Source: Anastrepha obliqua
Taxonomy: Eukaryota; Arthropoda; Insecta; Diptera; Tephritidae
Assembly (NCBI RefSeq): GCF_027943255.1
Contig: NC_072896.1
Location: forward strand, 9,176,001-9,240,000
Reading direction: 5' to 3'
DNA length: 64,000 nucleotides
Shown: positions 54,300-64,000 of the stretch, piece after piece
How positions within the stretch are numbered: position 1 is the stretch's first letter
Layout: every line of letters starts with the position of its first letter
Translations under genes and position numbers: made by a program
The notes under the pieces: generated by a model
What the model was told of the DNA's origin: nothing
Databases searched by the model: none
Seen by the model: only the letters and a program-made list of their open reading frames with translations

Positions 54300-55665
54300 A
54301 TATCAAGTTTTTTAAATAAAATAAATTTTTGAAAATACCTAAGTTCTGCATAAACTCACATTAGAAGAGTTAAATCGTAAAAGAACTGCCCAAAAGTTGT
54401 TTAGAATTGTATCAAGGGAAACAACATAAAGCGCTTTTTGATGCTATGTTGACTTTTTTAGAAGATAAGTTTAAGGAAAATTTGAATACCTAACCCAAAT
54501 GTTTACCTATTTAGACTTCAAAGAAAGGTATTTATTATTTAAAAAGTAAAAGGGTGATTTTGTATCTTTAAAAATCAACTCTTTCACGTCTAAAAAAAAG
54601 TTTTTAAAACCAAATTACTTTTTCAAAATAAGTTCTGCGTAAAATCCTAAAAGAACTGCACAAAAGTGCTAAATAATTTTATCAAGGGAAGCAAAATAAA
54701 GCGATTTTTGATGCTATGTTGACTTTTTTCGGAAGATTGGTTTAAGGAAACCTTGAATAACTCCGCCAAATTTTTACCGATTCTGACTTCTACGAAAAGT
54801 ATTTATTATTTCGAAGGGTATTTTCTCCACCCTTTTGTATCTTTAAAAATCAACTCATTCACGTCTAAAAACAGTTTTTAAAATAAAATTAATTTTTAAA
54901 AATAAGTTCTGCATAAACTTACGTTAGAAGAGTTAAATCATAAAAGAACTGCCCAAAAGTTGTTTAGAATTTCATCAAGGGAAGCAACATAAAACGATTT
55001 TTTAAGCTATGTTGACTTTTTTTGGAAGATAAGTTTAAGCAAATTTTAATAACTCAGTTAAATTTTTACCGATTGAGACTTCAAAAAAAGGTACTTATTA
55101 TTTAGAAAGTTTTTTTCTCCACCCTTCTGTATCTTTAAAAATCAACTCATTCACTTGTAAAAAAAATTGAAGCTAACTACAGAGATTTTTGATGCTTTGT
55201 TGACTTTTTTCGGAAGATTGGTTTAAGGAAAACTTTAATAACTCAGCCAAATTTTTACCAATTTAGACATCTAAGAAAGGTAATTATTATTTAGAAAGAT
55301 ATTTTCTCCACCCTTTTATTTCTTTTCAACCCTTTACATCTAAAAAACTGAAGCAAAATACAGCGATTTTTGATGCTATGTTGACTTTTTTCGGAAGATT
55401 GGTTTAAGGAAAACTTGAACAACTCAGCCAAGTTTTTACCAATTTAGACTTCCAAGAAAAGTATTTATTATTTATAAAGATATTTTCTCCACCCTTTTAT
55501 TTCTTTTCAACCCTTTCACATCTAAAAAAACTCAAGCAAAATACACCGATTTTTGACGCTATGTTGACTTTTTTCGGAAGATAGGTTTAAGGAAAACTTG
55601 AATAACTCAGCCAAATTTTTACCGATTTAGACCTGTAAGGCATTACTAGGGTGGTTTCTTCCACC
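54300..55665. repeat. Two-form tandem array: ~280-bp units then ~182-bp units
   Basis: GCTATGTTGACTTTTTT (or a variant) starts near 54443, 54713, 55006, 55194, 55375 and 55558. The first steps are 270 and 293 bp, the later ones 188, 181 and 183 bp. Long units contain an extra segment (AGTTCTGCATAAACTCAC ... AAAAGAACTGCCCAAAAGTT) missing from short units. Shared parts include TTCGGAAGATTGGTTTAAGG, AACTCAGCCAAATTTTTACC, and CTCCACCCTTTT. It looks like an array in which a deleted unit later amplified. Confidence 0.88.
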
Positions 55666-55809
55666 TTCTTGTTTTATTTCTTTGAAATCTAACCCATTCA
55701 GGTCAGAAAAGACGTTCACTCAAATATCACTACTTTGTTCCTGTTGAAAAAATTTAAAAAATGTGTATGCAGACCTTTCATGTCTAAGCACTTCTATCAT
55801 CTGCGGAGA

Positions 55810-56070
55810 TTTTTCGAAAGAAATATTTTTAAAAACTAATTTTACTAATAAAAAAACCAAATTTTTGAAGTTATTTTCAAATTGGTACGGCTCAATCTTA
55901 AATCTCAATATTTTTGCTGCAGTCGTTAAATACAATAAATTTTATAATAACAAAAAAATGGGCTACCAATTTTTTTTAGAAGAACTATTTTCAATAACTA
56001 GTTTTACTAATGAAAAAAACCAAAATTTTTGAAGTTAATTTCAAATTGGATTTACTTACGTAAATCTTAA
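55810..56070. repeat. Two-copy tandem repeat, ~162-bp period
   Basis: TTTACTAATAAAAAAACCAA with AATTTTTGAAGTTATTTTCA and AATTGG at 55841 recurs with small changes from about 56003. A ~160-bp unit is duplicated once. Confidence 0.7.
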
Positions 56071-56850
56071 AAAAAATTTTTTTTTTAATTTTTGCTGAAA
56101 TTTATAATAAAAAATGCATTATAGCGAGTAACACACCTTAATGTACATACACGCTAATCTCTTGCTTATAGTAGAGTCAGCAGAGCTGCCTAATAGTGTA
56201 ACAAAATATTACTGTGTGTGAGTGTCTGTTGAGCAGAAGTAACGTAAAATCCTGCTTACAAAGTTAAGCTACGTGCAACTGAAAGCAAAACAAAATAAAC
56301 AGAAATTAAATGGGAAAAAGATACGCGTTTGGCCAACTAAATGTCATCGTTTGCCTCCACACCAACAGCCAGGTCAGTCTGTGCCGAATACTTTGTAAAT
56401 GCGGATGAGTCGGAAAGATACTTTTTGCCTCTATGCTTGCCTTTTTTTAGTTTTTATTCTTATATCAGATTTTATTTTCATTTCTGCAATTTAGTAGATG
56501 AGAGATTGGAATATTTTGCGCTACTAGATTACATTTAGTAGTTGAGGTTAAAACTTAATGCGAGCCTTGCGAACATTTGCTGAACAGCGTTGAGTGGGCG
56601 AGAACAGGGCGTATGAGCAATAAATGGTTAGCAGCAGAGTAAGAGCGTACGTACTTAGAGGAATACATATGTATGTGTGCAGGAAACGATTGCGAATGCT
56701 GAAAATCAAACTTTTTTATAACTCCGGAAGGAAAAATCTCTCCAGGGCATAAGGAATATACATTTCGTAATAATAAAAATATACTACTGTAATTTGCTTG
56801 GTTTGCTCTTTAATGCTAGAAATTCACTCACAGACAAAGCCTGGCGAAAG
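56070..56850. other. Unique A+T-rich DNA, no gene recognised
   Basis: An open frame at 56341-56538 (+) has no recognisable domain. No repeat structure. Confidence 0.4.
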
Positions 56851-57265
56851 TCTGTATGAGCAGTGTGTGACAGATTAATGTTTTTTCCTAGAATGGAGCA
56901 TCATTTGCAATTTCTTTTCGAAAAAACCACTGGAAGTGCCACTTCGAATAACGTCCAGCGGAGAAGAGCCATAAAAACTGAATTTTTGTGGGCTAAATAT
57001 GAACCTAGACGATCTCTGTTCTTAGAAAGATGGCCTTTCATATCATATCGCCCAACAAGCAGTCGAGTTTTCGGGCTTAAGTATCGATAGTCGTGTTGAC
57101 AGCCAACTTGGCGATGCCAATTGAGCTCCTCGAGGTAGTCATTGGAACTTGTTAGACTATTTTTGTCGGTCTTTCTTCAAAACCAATGTTATGTGGATGG
57201 TTCACAAATAATCCCGATTCTTGAAACGATCGTTAACCAATAAACTTTTGAGTTAGAACTGAAAA
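56850..57265 (+). pseudogene. DD41D-type transposase relic
   Basis: First frame (56863-57030): FLFEKTTGSATSNNVQRRRA then IKTEFLWAKYEP, matching FFFEN..G.AVTVNG.RYR.ML.EFL..K. Second frame from about 56999: NMNLDDLCS-stop-KDGLSYHIAQQAVEF, matching LDD.WFQQDGATCHTAQQTI. The same frame continues through DANX-APRGSHWNLLDYFC (X is a stop, W in the family), matching NWPPRSCDLTPLDYFLW. From the Asp of KDG to the Asp of LDY there are exactly 41 intervening codons, the DD41D spacing. Stops and one frameshift make it dead. No terminal repeats found. Confidence 0.78.
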
Positions 57266-58545
57266 TCATTTGCATGGTCTCTCAAAATTTAAATAATGGG
57301 AAGAGCCACTACAGAAATAGCTGAAGCAGATATTACTTGGACGTATATCATTGAACTGGCAATAAAAACTGTGAGTGGTATTGTTTTGTTTTTTAGTATA
57401 CTCAAAAAGAAACCAGCCGTTAGTTACTCTTTTTTATTATGCATCTTTTCAACGGCAACCTAAACATTAAGACAATCGTAGCCACCCGAGCTTATAAACG
57501 GTCTATGTTTCGCAGGAACTTTTGGCAAATCGCGGTCATCGAATAAAAAACATCAACGTCTACAAAACAACTAAGTCTCGCTTAAAAAAACTCGAACCAG
57601 CGGTAGCAGAACCTCTTATTAAATTCAAAATGGAGGCGCTAAAATCGCTTGTCGATCTGATCACGGGACACGATCCATAAGGGCAATATAAATATGTCTG
57701 CCTTAAGCATTTGCAACATGCAAATACGTGTCTCCCCAAGAGAGAGAGAGTAACAATACAGCGCCCTTTTTTTTTGTTTTTGTACAGCTTTCGCTAGTCT
57801 TAGGGTATACATTTTTGAGGCAGTTGCATTGAGAACGAATTCGCTGCATTTACTATTCCTCAGCAGGGTTCCCAGAATCATTTAAGAAAGCTGAAGGAAA
57901 AAGCGGGAAGGAAAGCTGAAAGAAGAGTTAACCATGTGGTAACTCCCTCTCTCCTCGTTTTCTAGTAAACTTGTCTGTCTTAGGACTCAAGTAAAATGGG
58001 CATCAATGCCTGAGTGCTTGGGTTTCAAGTATGATTACCTGGCCGACTCAAATCCATTCATGCATCCATCGTTGAAAAACCGGAAGACCAAATTTGAATG
58101 CAACGAAATCCAATATCATTTCTGTGTTCACAACTCACAGACTTTGTTATTTTTTCTTTCGAATCAAAGAACACAAAGACAAGTATTTAAATCTCAGTTT
58201 TGCGAACCAGCATTAAAGCCCAGAATAGGCATCATAACGGCCGATGGTTGTAGCACTTGCCATTTAGTCAATTTAGTGAGTTGAGGGAATTCTGAATCGT
58301 TTTATGTAGTTAGGTTGGCATATTAAAGATGTGGAGATGAAGTAATGCTACTTAAATGGAAGTTCTAATAGGATAGAGCATTTAAATTTACAACTCTAGA
58401 ATCCATTTCACAGTGCACCGGAAATTCTTCAAATAAGCCGAAAATATCAAGCCCAAGAGCCGTTTTAAAGCAACTTCGCATAGGAGGTTTATTGGTGTAC
58501 TGTTTATGAAACTCAGATCAGTTTTGTTCAAAATTCAATTATTAG
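57265..58545. other. Unique DNA, no gene recognised
   Basis: A 92-codon frame at 58006-58284 (+) and others show no family features. A short GAGAGAGAGAG tract lies at 57739-57749. No repeats seen. Confidence 0.4.
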
Positions 58546-58549
58546 ATGT

Positions 58550-58840
58550 CTAAGAATGAAGCTTGTCGGTTCTGCGGTAAGGCAGCTGAAACCGCCATAT
58601 ATGCGCTGGTATCATGCCAAGCATTGAGGCGGAAGCTGGTCAAACACCCGAGTTAACATATTTTACCTGATGACACCCAGCACTTAGGTCTAAGCGGGAC
58701 AGAAACCTGGAGAAAAATATAAATAGGACAAATAAATAAAATAGAACAATTACTACAATTTATTGAGTAAGTTGGACGCAAAGAATTGATAGGTCTTTCG
58801 GGTCGCCGTGCTAAGTCCCCCCTAAGAATAATAATTCCTT
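58550..58840 (+). pseudogene. Non-LTR retrotransposon C-terminal tail with zinc knuckle
   Basis: The + strand reads SKNEACRFCGKAAETAIYAL then VSCQALRRKLVKHPS-stop (C-X2-C ... C knuckle, expected His replaced by Tyr/Ala context), TQHLGLSGTETWRKI and INKIEQLLQFIE-stop. The pattern CRFC...E...H.L..C.AL.R.R...L is the end of I/LOA/R1-type ORF2. It ends in AATAATAATT-like DNA near 58830. Short and interrupted. Confidence 0.55.
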
Positions 58841-58844
58841 TCTT

Positions 58845-59815
58845 TGGCCTTATTTCACATCAAAAAACTTTATATGGCTCGTTTAAGAGTCAGTACAGTT
58901 TAATTTTATTATACAGATCGCAATGTTTTCGGACATAAACAAATCTATAAAAATATTTTTTAAATATATTTTTTCATTAATACTCATAACAATTTGTTCG
59001 GCTTTTCAACTTTTTTTGGCAACAATTTTTTTTTTTGGTATATATTACTTAATTGGGGCCGTCTAGATTTAGATGCAGCCCCTGTTTTATCTGATAGACT
59101 ACAGTTTCCAAAATAACGGCATTTCAAACTGGCCCTCGGCTCACTGAAAGCTGATTTCGAAGGTGGTTCGGTATTGATGATTCCCAGAAATAACTGAGAC
59201 TCTATTAATAAAAAAATGTGTACCGAAATAACTCTGAAACTGAGGGAAATACCTACAAAGAAGCAAATTTGTAACGATTTTTGTTTTATAAAATGTGCTC
59301 GAGTTTTTTCATGATTTTTTATATAGACATTGGCATTGAAATTTCAACGTCTTTTAAATTTATGTTACAAGGCTGTTCCTAAATGACTTCTCAGCGGTTC
59401 CAAGAGAAATTTTTAAATAAAGGTACCTCGAAAACCTTGTCCCTAGGGCTGACAAATCGAAGGAGAGCGTTGATACTTGAAGGCCTTTAATTAACTATCA
59501 AAGTCTTTGGCCAAATTTTGAACTTGCACAGTATAATTCTTCTATCTAGCAACATGGGCATCATGACATGGCTTGGTATCTCAAAACCAAGACATTTTTT
59601 GTTTGTTTGTAAGTGGACCTTCAATTGTCGACTAAACCACGAATTTCAAATTTCGATAAAAAATAAAAAAATACTGATTTTTTTTTAATAAAAAAATACT
59701 GATTTTTTTTTTAATAAAAAAATACTAAAAAAAATTTTTTTAATAAAAAAATACCGATTTTTTTTTAATTTTTTTCTATTTTTGCAACTTCTCTTCTCTA
59801 ATAATAAATTTACAT
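58845..59815. other. Unique A+T-rich DNA with a short A/T tandem repeat
   Basis: About four copies of AAAAAAATACTGATTTTTTT lie at 59665-59770 (27-36-bp spacing). No gene recognised. Confidence 0.45.
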
Positions 59816-59818
59816 ACA

Positions 59819-59989
59819 CAGTGAAACCTCCCTTAGGCGGACACTCACCGTCAATTAACTTCTCTTCACCGAAGAGAGGTGTCCGCTCAAGAAAGGGTAA
59901 TTTGTTCCAAAAACTAAGACTTGCTAGGAAAAAAGTCCGCCCAAGGCAAGTAGCCGTCTAAAAAAGGTATCCGTTAGGAGAGGTAACTG
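59819..59989. mobile_element. 171-bp MITE with CAGTGAAACCTCCCTTAGG ends
   Basis: Left CAGTGAAACCTCCCTTAGGC and right, on minus, CAGTTACCTCTCCTAACGGA are imperfect inverted repeats about 25 bp long. TA follows the right end; the left flank is CA, so the target duplication is not clean. Internal GAGAGGTGTCCGCTCAAG is an inverted copy of part of the end. Termini of this style occur in Tigger/pogo-type elements. Non-coding. Confidence 0.75.
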
Positions 59990-61440
59990 TATATTAATTT
60001 TTTTATGTCCTCCAATTTGCTAAATCTTCTCAAAATTTGAAGATTTCAGCCCTATCAAACTGATGGTTTTTTCAAATTTCATCACCCATATTGCTTGCCT
60101 CTTCCCGACCTTTTCTTCCCATACATCAGTCTCTAACTAACTTCTACATGCATATATAAATTGATGATATACAAAAATGTTGTTCTTACATAATCGAATT
60201 TTCCTAAAACTGAACCCACACTGACTCCTCAACATAAGAATCAACAGGAAACATTTTATAATCAAGGACATACTTTTTAAAACCATAAATATGCTTGCAA
60301 AAGGGAGTCGCAGAATTTCATTTAATAATTCCAAATACTCTATGCCTAAGTGTGGTGCAAGCGTCAAAGAGCATAAGAAAGTTCACGACTAGGTAATGAT
60401 ATTTGATGATGAAAAGTATTTGTTTGCCATTAAGAAGCCATTGAATTTCCTATTTCAAAGTGTATGCTTTTATTTTTTCGTTTGTAAAGAATTTAGGACC
60501 TTAACCTTTTCATAGAAAAATTTCTACATAAAAGAATACATTAAGCAGGCGCTTAAATTTCGGCCTATACTGCATACATAAACACTTAAAATCCAGCTTA
60601 ATTTCCCTTCTCTTTTGATGCAATATTTTAAAAATAATTTCCATTACAGCTCAGCGCTAAGCTCACCATTTTCGTTGGCCGTACGCTGTATTGGAAAAGG
60701 TCGTCAATTACCTCTCTCACTCGCAATCATTCAACAAATTTATTAGCTGTTAAAAAACTCGTAAACTTTACAGACCTTTATAAAAGGGAAAAAGTGGAAT
60801 TTTTAAGTATCACTCACAGACGAGTGAATTTTAAGCAAAATGACCCTTGAAATTCGCATTCAAATCTGTTGATTTTATTTTTACTTTGTTGATGCGGTTT
60901 TGCATTTTAAATAAGGTTAAGTAGCATATGTGCATGTCTATGTATGTGTGTACAATAAGATATTGCGAAATGTATAAAGCGTTGGACTTAATTATATTAA
61001 ATTGCTACACAAAAGATTTAATCCGTAACTAGCAATAAATTGAGGCCGAAAGGATTTTACTTCAATATTTTTACACTCCGGTGGTAATAAAAAAAAAATT
61101 ATTGTACATAAAAAGGTGTATAGGTCAAAGTAGGAAACACGTGAAGAAATTAGATGGAAATCTCACTTTAGATAGAGAGAAAACAAATATTATCTAAATC
61201 TATTCTTAAAAAACCACGCACAATGTGGGATGCTGATGATTTTTCATATTCTTTTGTACATCCAAAACGCGACTTCGCTGCCAGCAGAGAAAATTGGAAC
61301 TAATAGAACGCTAAAACATGTCTGTTTTTCACAAATATAGTTAATATATATATTAATCTAAATATGAACCAAATTGAACCGCAGTGCTATATAGCCACTC
61401 ACTGGCTTTCTTGCCGATCGGCTAATTTTTAAAATGCAGA
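59990..61440. other. Unique A+T-rich DNA, no gene recognised
   Basis: Nothing recognisable on either strand. A TATGTATGTGTGTAC tract occurs at 60940-60955. Confidence 0.4.
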
Positions 61441-61444
61441 TTTG

Positions 61445-63430
61445 CATTCAATTAAAATTGTATTAGTAAAAACTATGTGGCAACACCAGTAAATACAAAT
61501 GTTTTTAAAGAATTTGAACTACTCTTCGTGTACTACCCGCAACCAATACTCAATGCATTTGTGTAATTAAATTATATTTTATCCAATAAAAAGTAATTGG
61601 CAACGCCACTCGATAATATTTTTTATTTAAAGATTTCTTAAACACATTCGTTTCATAACCATACTTTGCAAATTTAACGCAGATTTGCATTGAATAAAAA
61701 TTTTTTTAATAATAACTATGCGGCAACATCAGTACGCGCAAACGTTTTTTTAACAATTTGAGCCACTCTTCGTGTGTTACCCACATCCAATACTTAGTTT
61801 GCTATAAAATTAAAATTTTTCGAATAAAAAGTGGTTGGCAACGCCATACAAAAATAATTTTAATTTTTCTTAAACACGTTCATTTGATAGCTATTTTGTG
61901 TACTTAATTTAGATATTTTTTTATTAGAATTTTTTGTCAAAAACTAGGTGGCAACGCTATTAACAACTTTTTTTTATAGAACTTTAAACCAGCCACCAAG
62001 TAATATTTTTTAATTAAAGTTTTCTCAAACACATTCGTTTGATACCCATATTTTTATATTTAATTCAAATTTGCATTAAATTTTTAATTAAAATTAGGTG
62101 GCAACACCAGTAAGCGCAAATATTTTTCAACAATTTGAGCCACTCTTCGTATGTTACCCACATCCAATATTTAAGCCATTTTGCTATCAAATTGTATTTA
62201 TCGAATGAAAAGTAGTTGGCAACGCCACCCAAAAATAACTTTGTACTCAATTTTTCTTAAACCAGTTCATTTGACAGCTATTGTGTACTTAAATTAGATT
62301 TTTTTTGAAATTACAATTTTTTATCAAAAACTAGGTGGCAACGCCATTAAGAACTTTTTTTAAGAATTTTAAACCAGCCATCAAGTAATATTTTTTAATT
62401 ACAGTTTTCTTAAACACATTCGTTTCATACCCATATTTTTATATATAATTCAGATTTGCATTAACTTCAACTTTTTTAATAAAAATTAGGTGGCAACACC
62501 AGTAAGCGCAAATATGTTTCAGCAATTTGAGCCACTCTTCGTATGTTACCCACATCTAATATTTAAGCCATTTTGCTATCAAATTGTATTTTATCGAATA
62601 AAAAGTAGTTGGCAACGCCACCCAAAAATAACTTTGTACTCAATTTTTCTTAAACAAGTTCATTTGACAGCTATTTTGTGTACTTAAGTTAGATTTTTTT
62701 TTAAATTACAATTTTTTATCAAAAACTAGGTGGCAACGCCATTAAGAATTTTAAGCCAGCAACCCAGAATATTTTTTAATTAAAGTTTTCTTAAACACAT
62801 TCGTTTAATACCCATATGTTTATATTTAATTCAGAATGGCATACAATTCAACTTGTTTAATAAAAATGAGGTGGCAACCCGAGTAAGAGCAAACGTTTTT
62901 CAACAATTGGAGCCACTCTTCGTGTGTTACCCACATCCAATATTTAAACCATTTTGCTATCAAATTTTATCGAATAAAAAAATTAGTTGGCAACGCCTCC
63001 CAAAAATAACTTTTTACTAAATTTTTCTTGAACACGTTCATTTGACAGCTATTTTGTGTACTTAATTTAGATTTTTTTATATTACAATTTTTATCAAAAA
63101 CTAGGTGGCAACGCCATTAAGAATTTGTTTTTTAAGAATTTTAAACCAGTCTTCCTGTGGTACTCTCATCTAATACTTAATAGAACTTACGGCAACGCTA
63201 CTAAGAATTATTTTTCAATTAAATCTTTCTTAAAAGCCTTTAAGCTCCTAATTTTATATTTAATTGGGAATTTAAAAAACCGATTCATTTTTTAAGTTGG
63301 AAACTCTACTCAAAAATATGTTGTTTAATTTAAGTTTAAAAAATGTTGCGTCACCTGAATCTTTAATTACTGCATTTTGAACAAAACTAGGTGGCAACGC
63401 TCTCAAAAGATTTTTAAATTTAAATTTGCT
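61445..63430. repeat. Satellite block 3, ~380-390-bp higher-order units with GGCAACGCC boxes
   Basis: Monomers of about 110-135 bp, each with a GGTGGCAAC or GTTGGCAACGCC box, are arranged in a three-monomer order. The first carries AAGTAGTTGGCAACGCCACC, the second AAAACTAGGTGGCAACGCCA and the third AAAATTAGGTGGCAACACCA with GAGCCACTCTTCGT. The first type occurs near 61599, 61837, 62218, 62611 and 62989, so steps settle at 378-393 bp. Each monomer shares CATTCGTTTGATACCCATAT or CATTTGACAGCTATTTTGTG segments. It decays on both edges. Confidence 0.92.
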
Positions 63431-64000
63431 TACATGAAGCTTTGATTAATCCTGCTGAAGTGTGCGTCCTTAGTGGGCTGTAAAATCGGGTCACTCTGGT
63501 AACATGGAATCGACTCTTGTGCGGACGCTACATTTTTTTGAATCGTTGATGCTCAATAAGTACTTAATAAAATATTACTCGTTTTGAATTATAAATATAT
63601 GGTAACACTCAGTTAAGAGACCTGATATAGTTTTGTTTTCCATAACTAGCATTTCTCACGCCTAACACGGAGGCGGAACCACTGAAAACTGGAAGCAGAA
63701 GGCACTAGTTCACCTCCGCCGAGTTTAGTACAAGTCACGAACTATAGAAAAAAGTATGCAAACGGTAATATTAGACCCTTCCTTGAAGTCATCAATTACT
63801 CTTACGTTGCAGAGAAAAAACTCAAATTCGTCATAGCACCAAATACACAAGAACAGCGCCTCGGCTCAATGCATTAACTGATTTTTCTGCAAGGTCATAT
63901 GCCAGTTAAAACTCATCACTACGAATATCCTGTGCTTCTCCATGCACCCAGCTTTCTTCAGCTCATTTCTTTTCACAACCCATTCCCATTTGCTTTCCCC
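63430..64000. other. Unique DNA, no gene recognised
   Basis: One stray TGGTAACA box near 63500 and another near 63602 may be decayed satellite monomers. The rest is unique and not obviously coding up to the window edge. Confidence 0.4.

Overview
The window looks like dipteran nuclear DNA, most likely from a tephritid fruit fly. This is an inference from the strong A+T bias, the Tc1/mariner, R1, Jockey and RTE relics, a tRNA-headed SINE whose body resembles tephritid interspersed repeats, and a 41-residue D-to-D transposase lineage (DD41D, first described as rosa in Ceratitis). I found no host gene that I can defend: no conserved multi-exon protein, no rRNA and no true tRNA. The stretch is either intergenic or part of a very large intron, and is filled with satellites and transposable-element remains.

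Layout. 1-15 kb: satellite block 1 (about 1160-2490), SINE copies, a decayed DD41D-type transposase (about 5500-6430), a T-rich minisatellite (about 8990-9790) and a scrambled RTE retrotransposon (about 11885-12965). 15-20 kb: a structurally intact 1315-bp mariner-like element with an open 360-codon transposase (15381-16695), then satellite block 2 carrying a MITE, two nested deletion derivatives of a second mariner-like family and a pogo/Tigger relic ending at 19707. 20-28 kb: mostly unique DNA, a cytosine-poor GATRT array (about 21635-23050) and two non-LTR relics. 28-34 kb: two large A+T minisatellites, one with an exact 348-bp higher-order period. 34-50 kb: a TTAA-flanked inverted-repeat element, a dead mariner, a Tc1-like relic, R1-clade, Jockey-clade and LOA/I-like fragments, SINEs, and the least A+T-biased unique DNA of the window (about 39.2-41.4 and 44.4-46.5 kb). 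50-58 kb: an interspersed element built around a 142-bp tandem repeat, several short mariner-type MITEs, a two-form minisatellite and another DD41D relic. 58-64 kb: a zinc-knuckle non-LTR tail, a Tigger-like MITE and satellite block 3.

Functional reading. The only protein that looks translatable and potentially active is the 360-residue transposase. Its 16-bp terminal repeats are perfect and it sits between TA dinucleotides. Other TE coding regions carry stops, frameshifts, deletions or lost catalytic residues. The three satellite blocks share a conserved GGTGGCAACNCN box and a second box near TTTGATACCCATATTTT, so I read them as one diverged satellite family spread over 60 kb.
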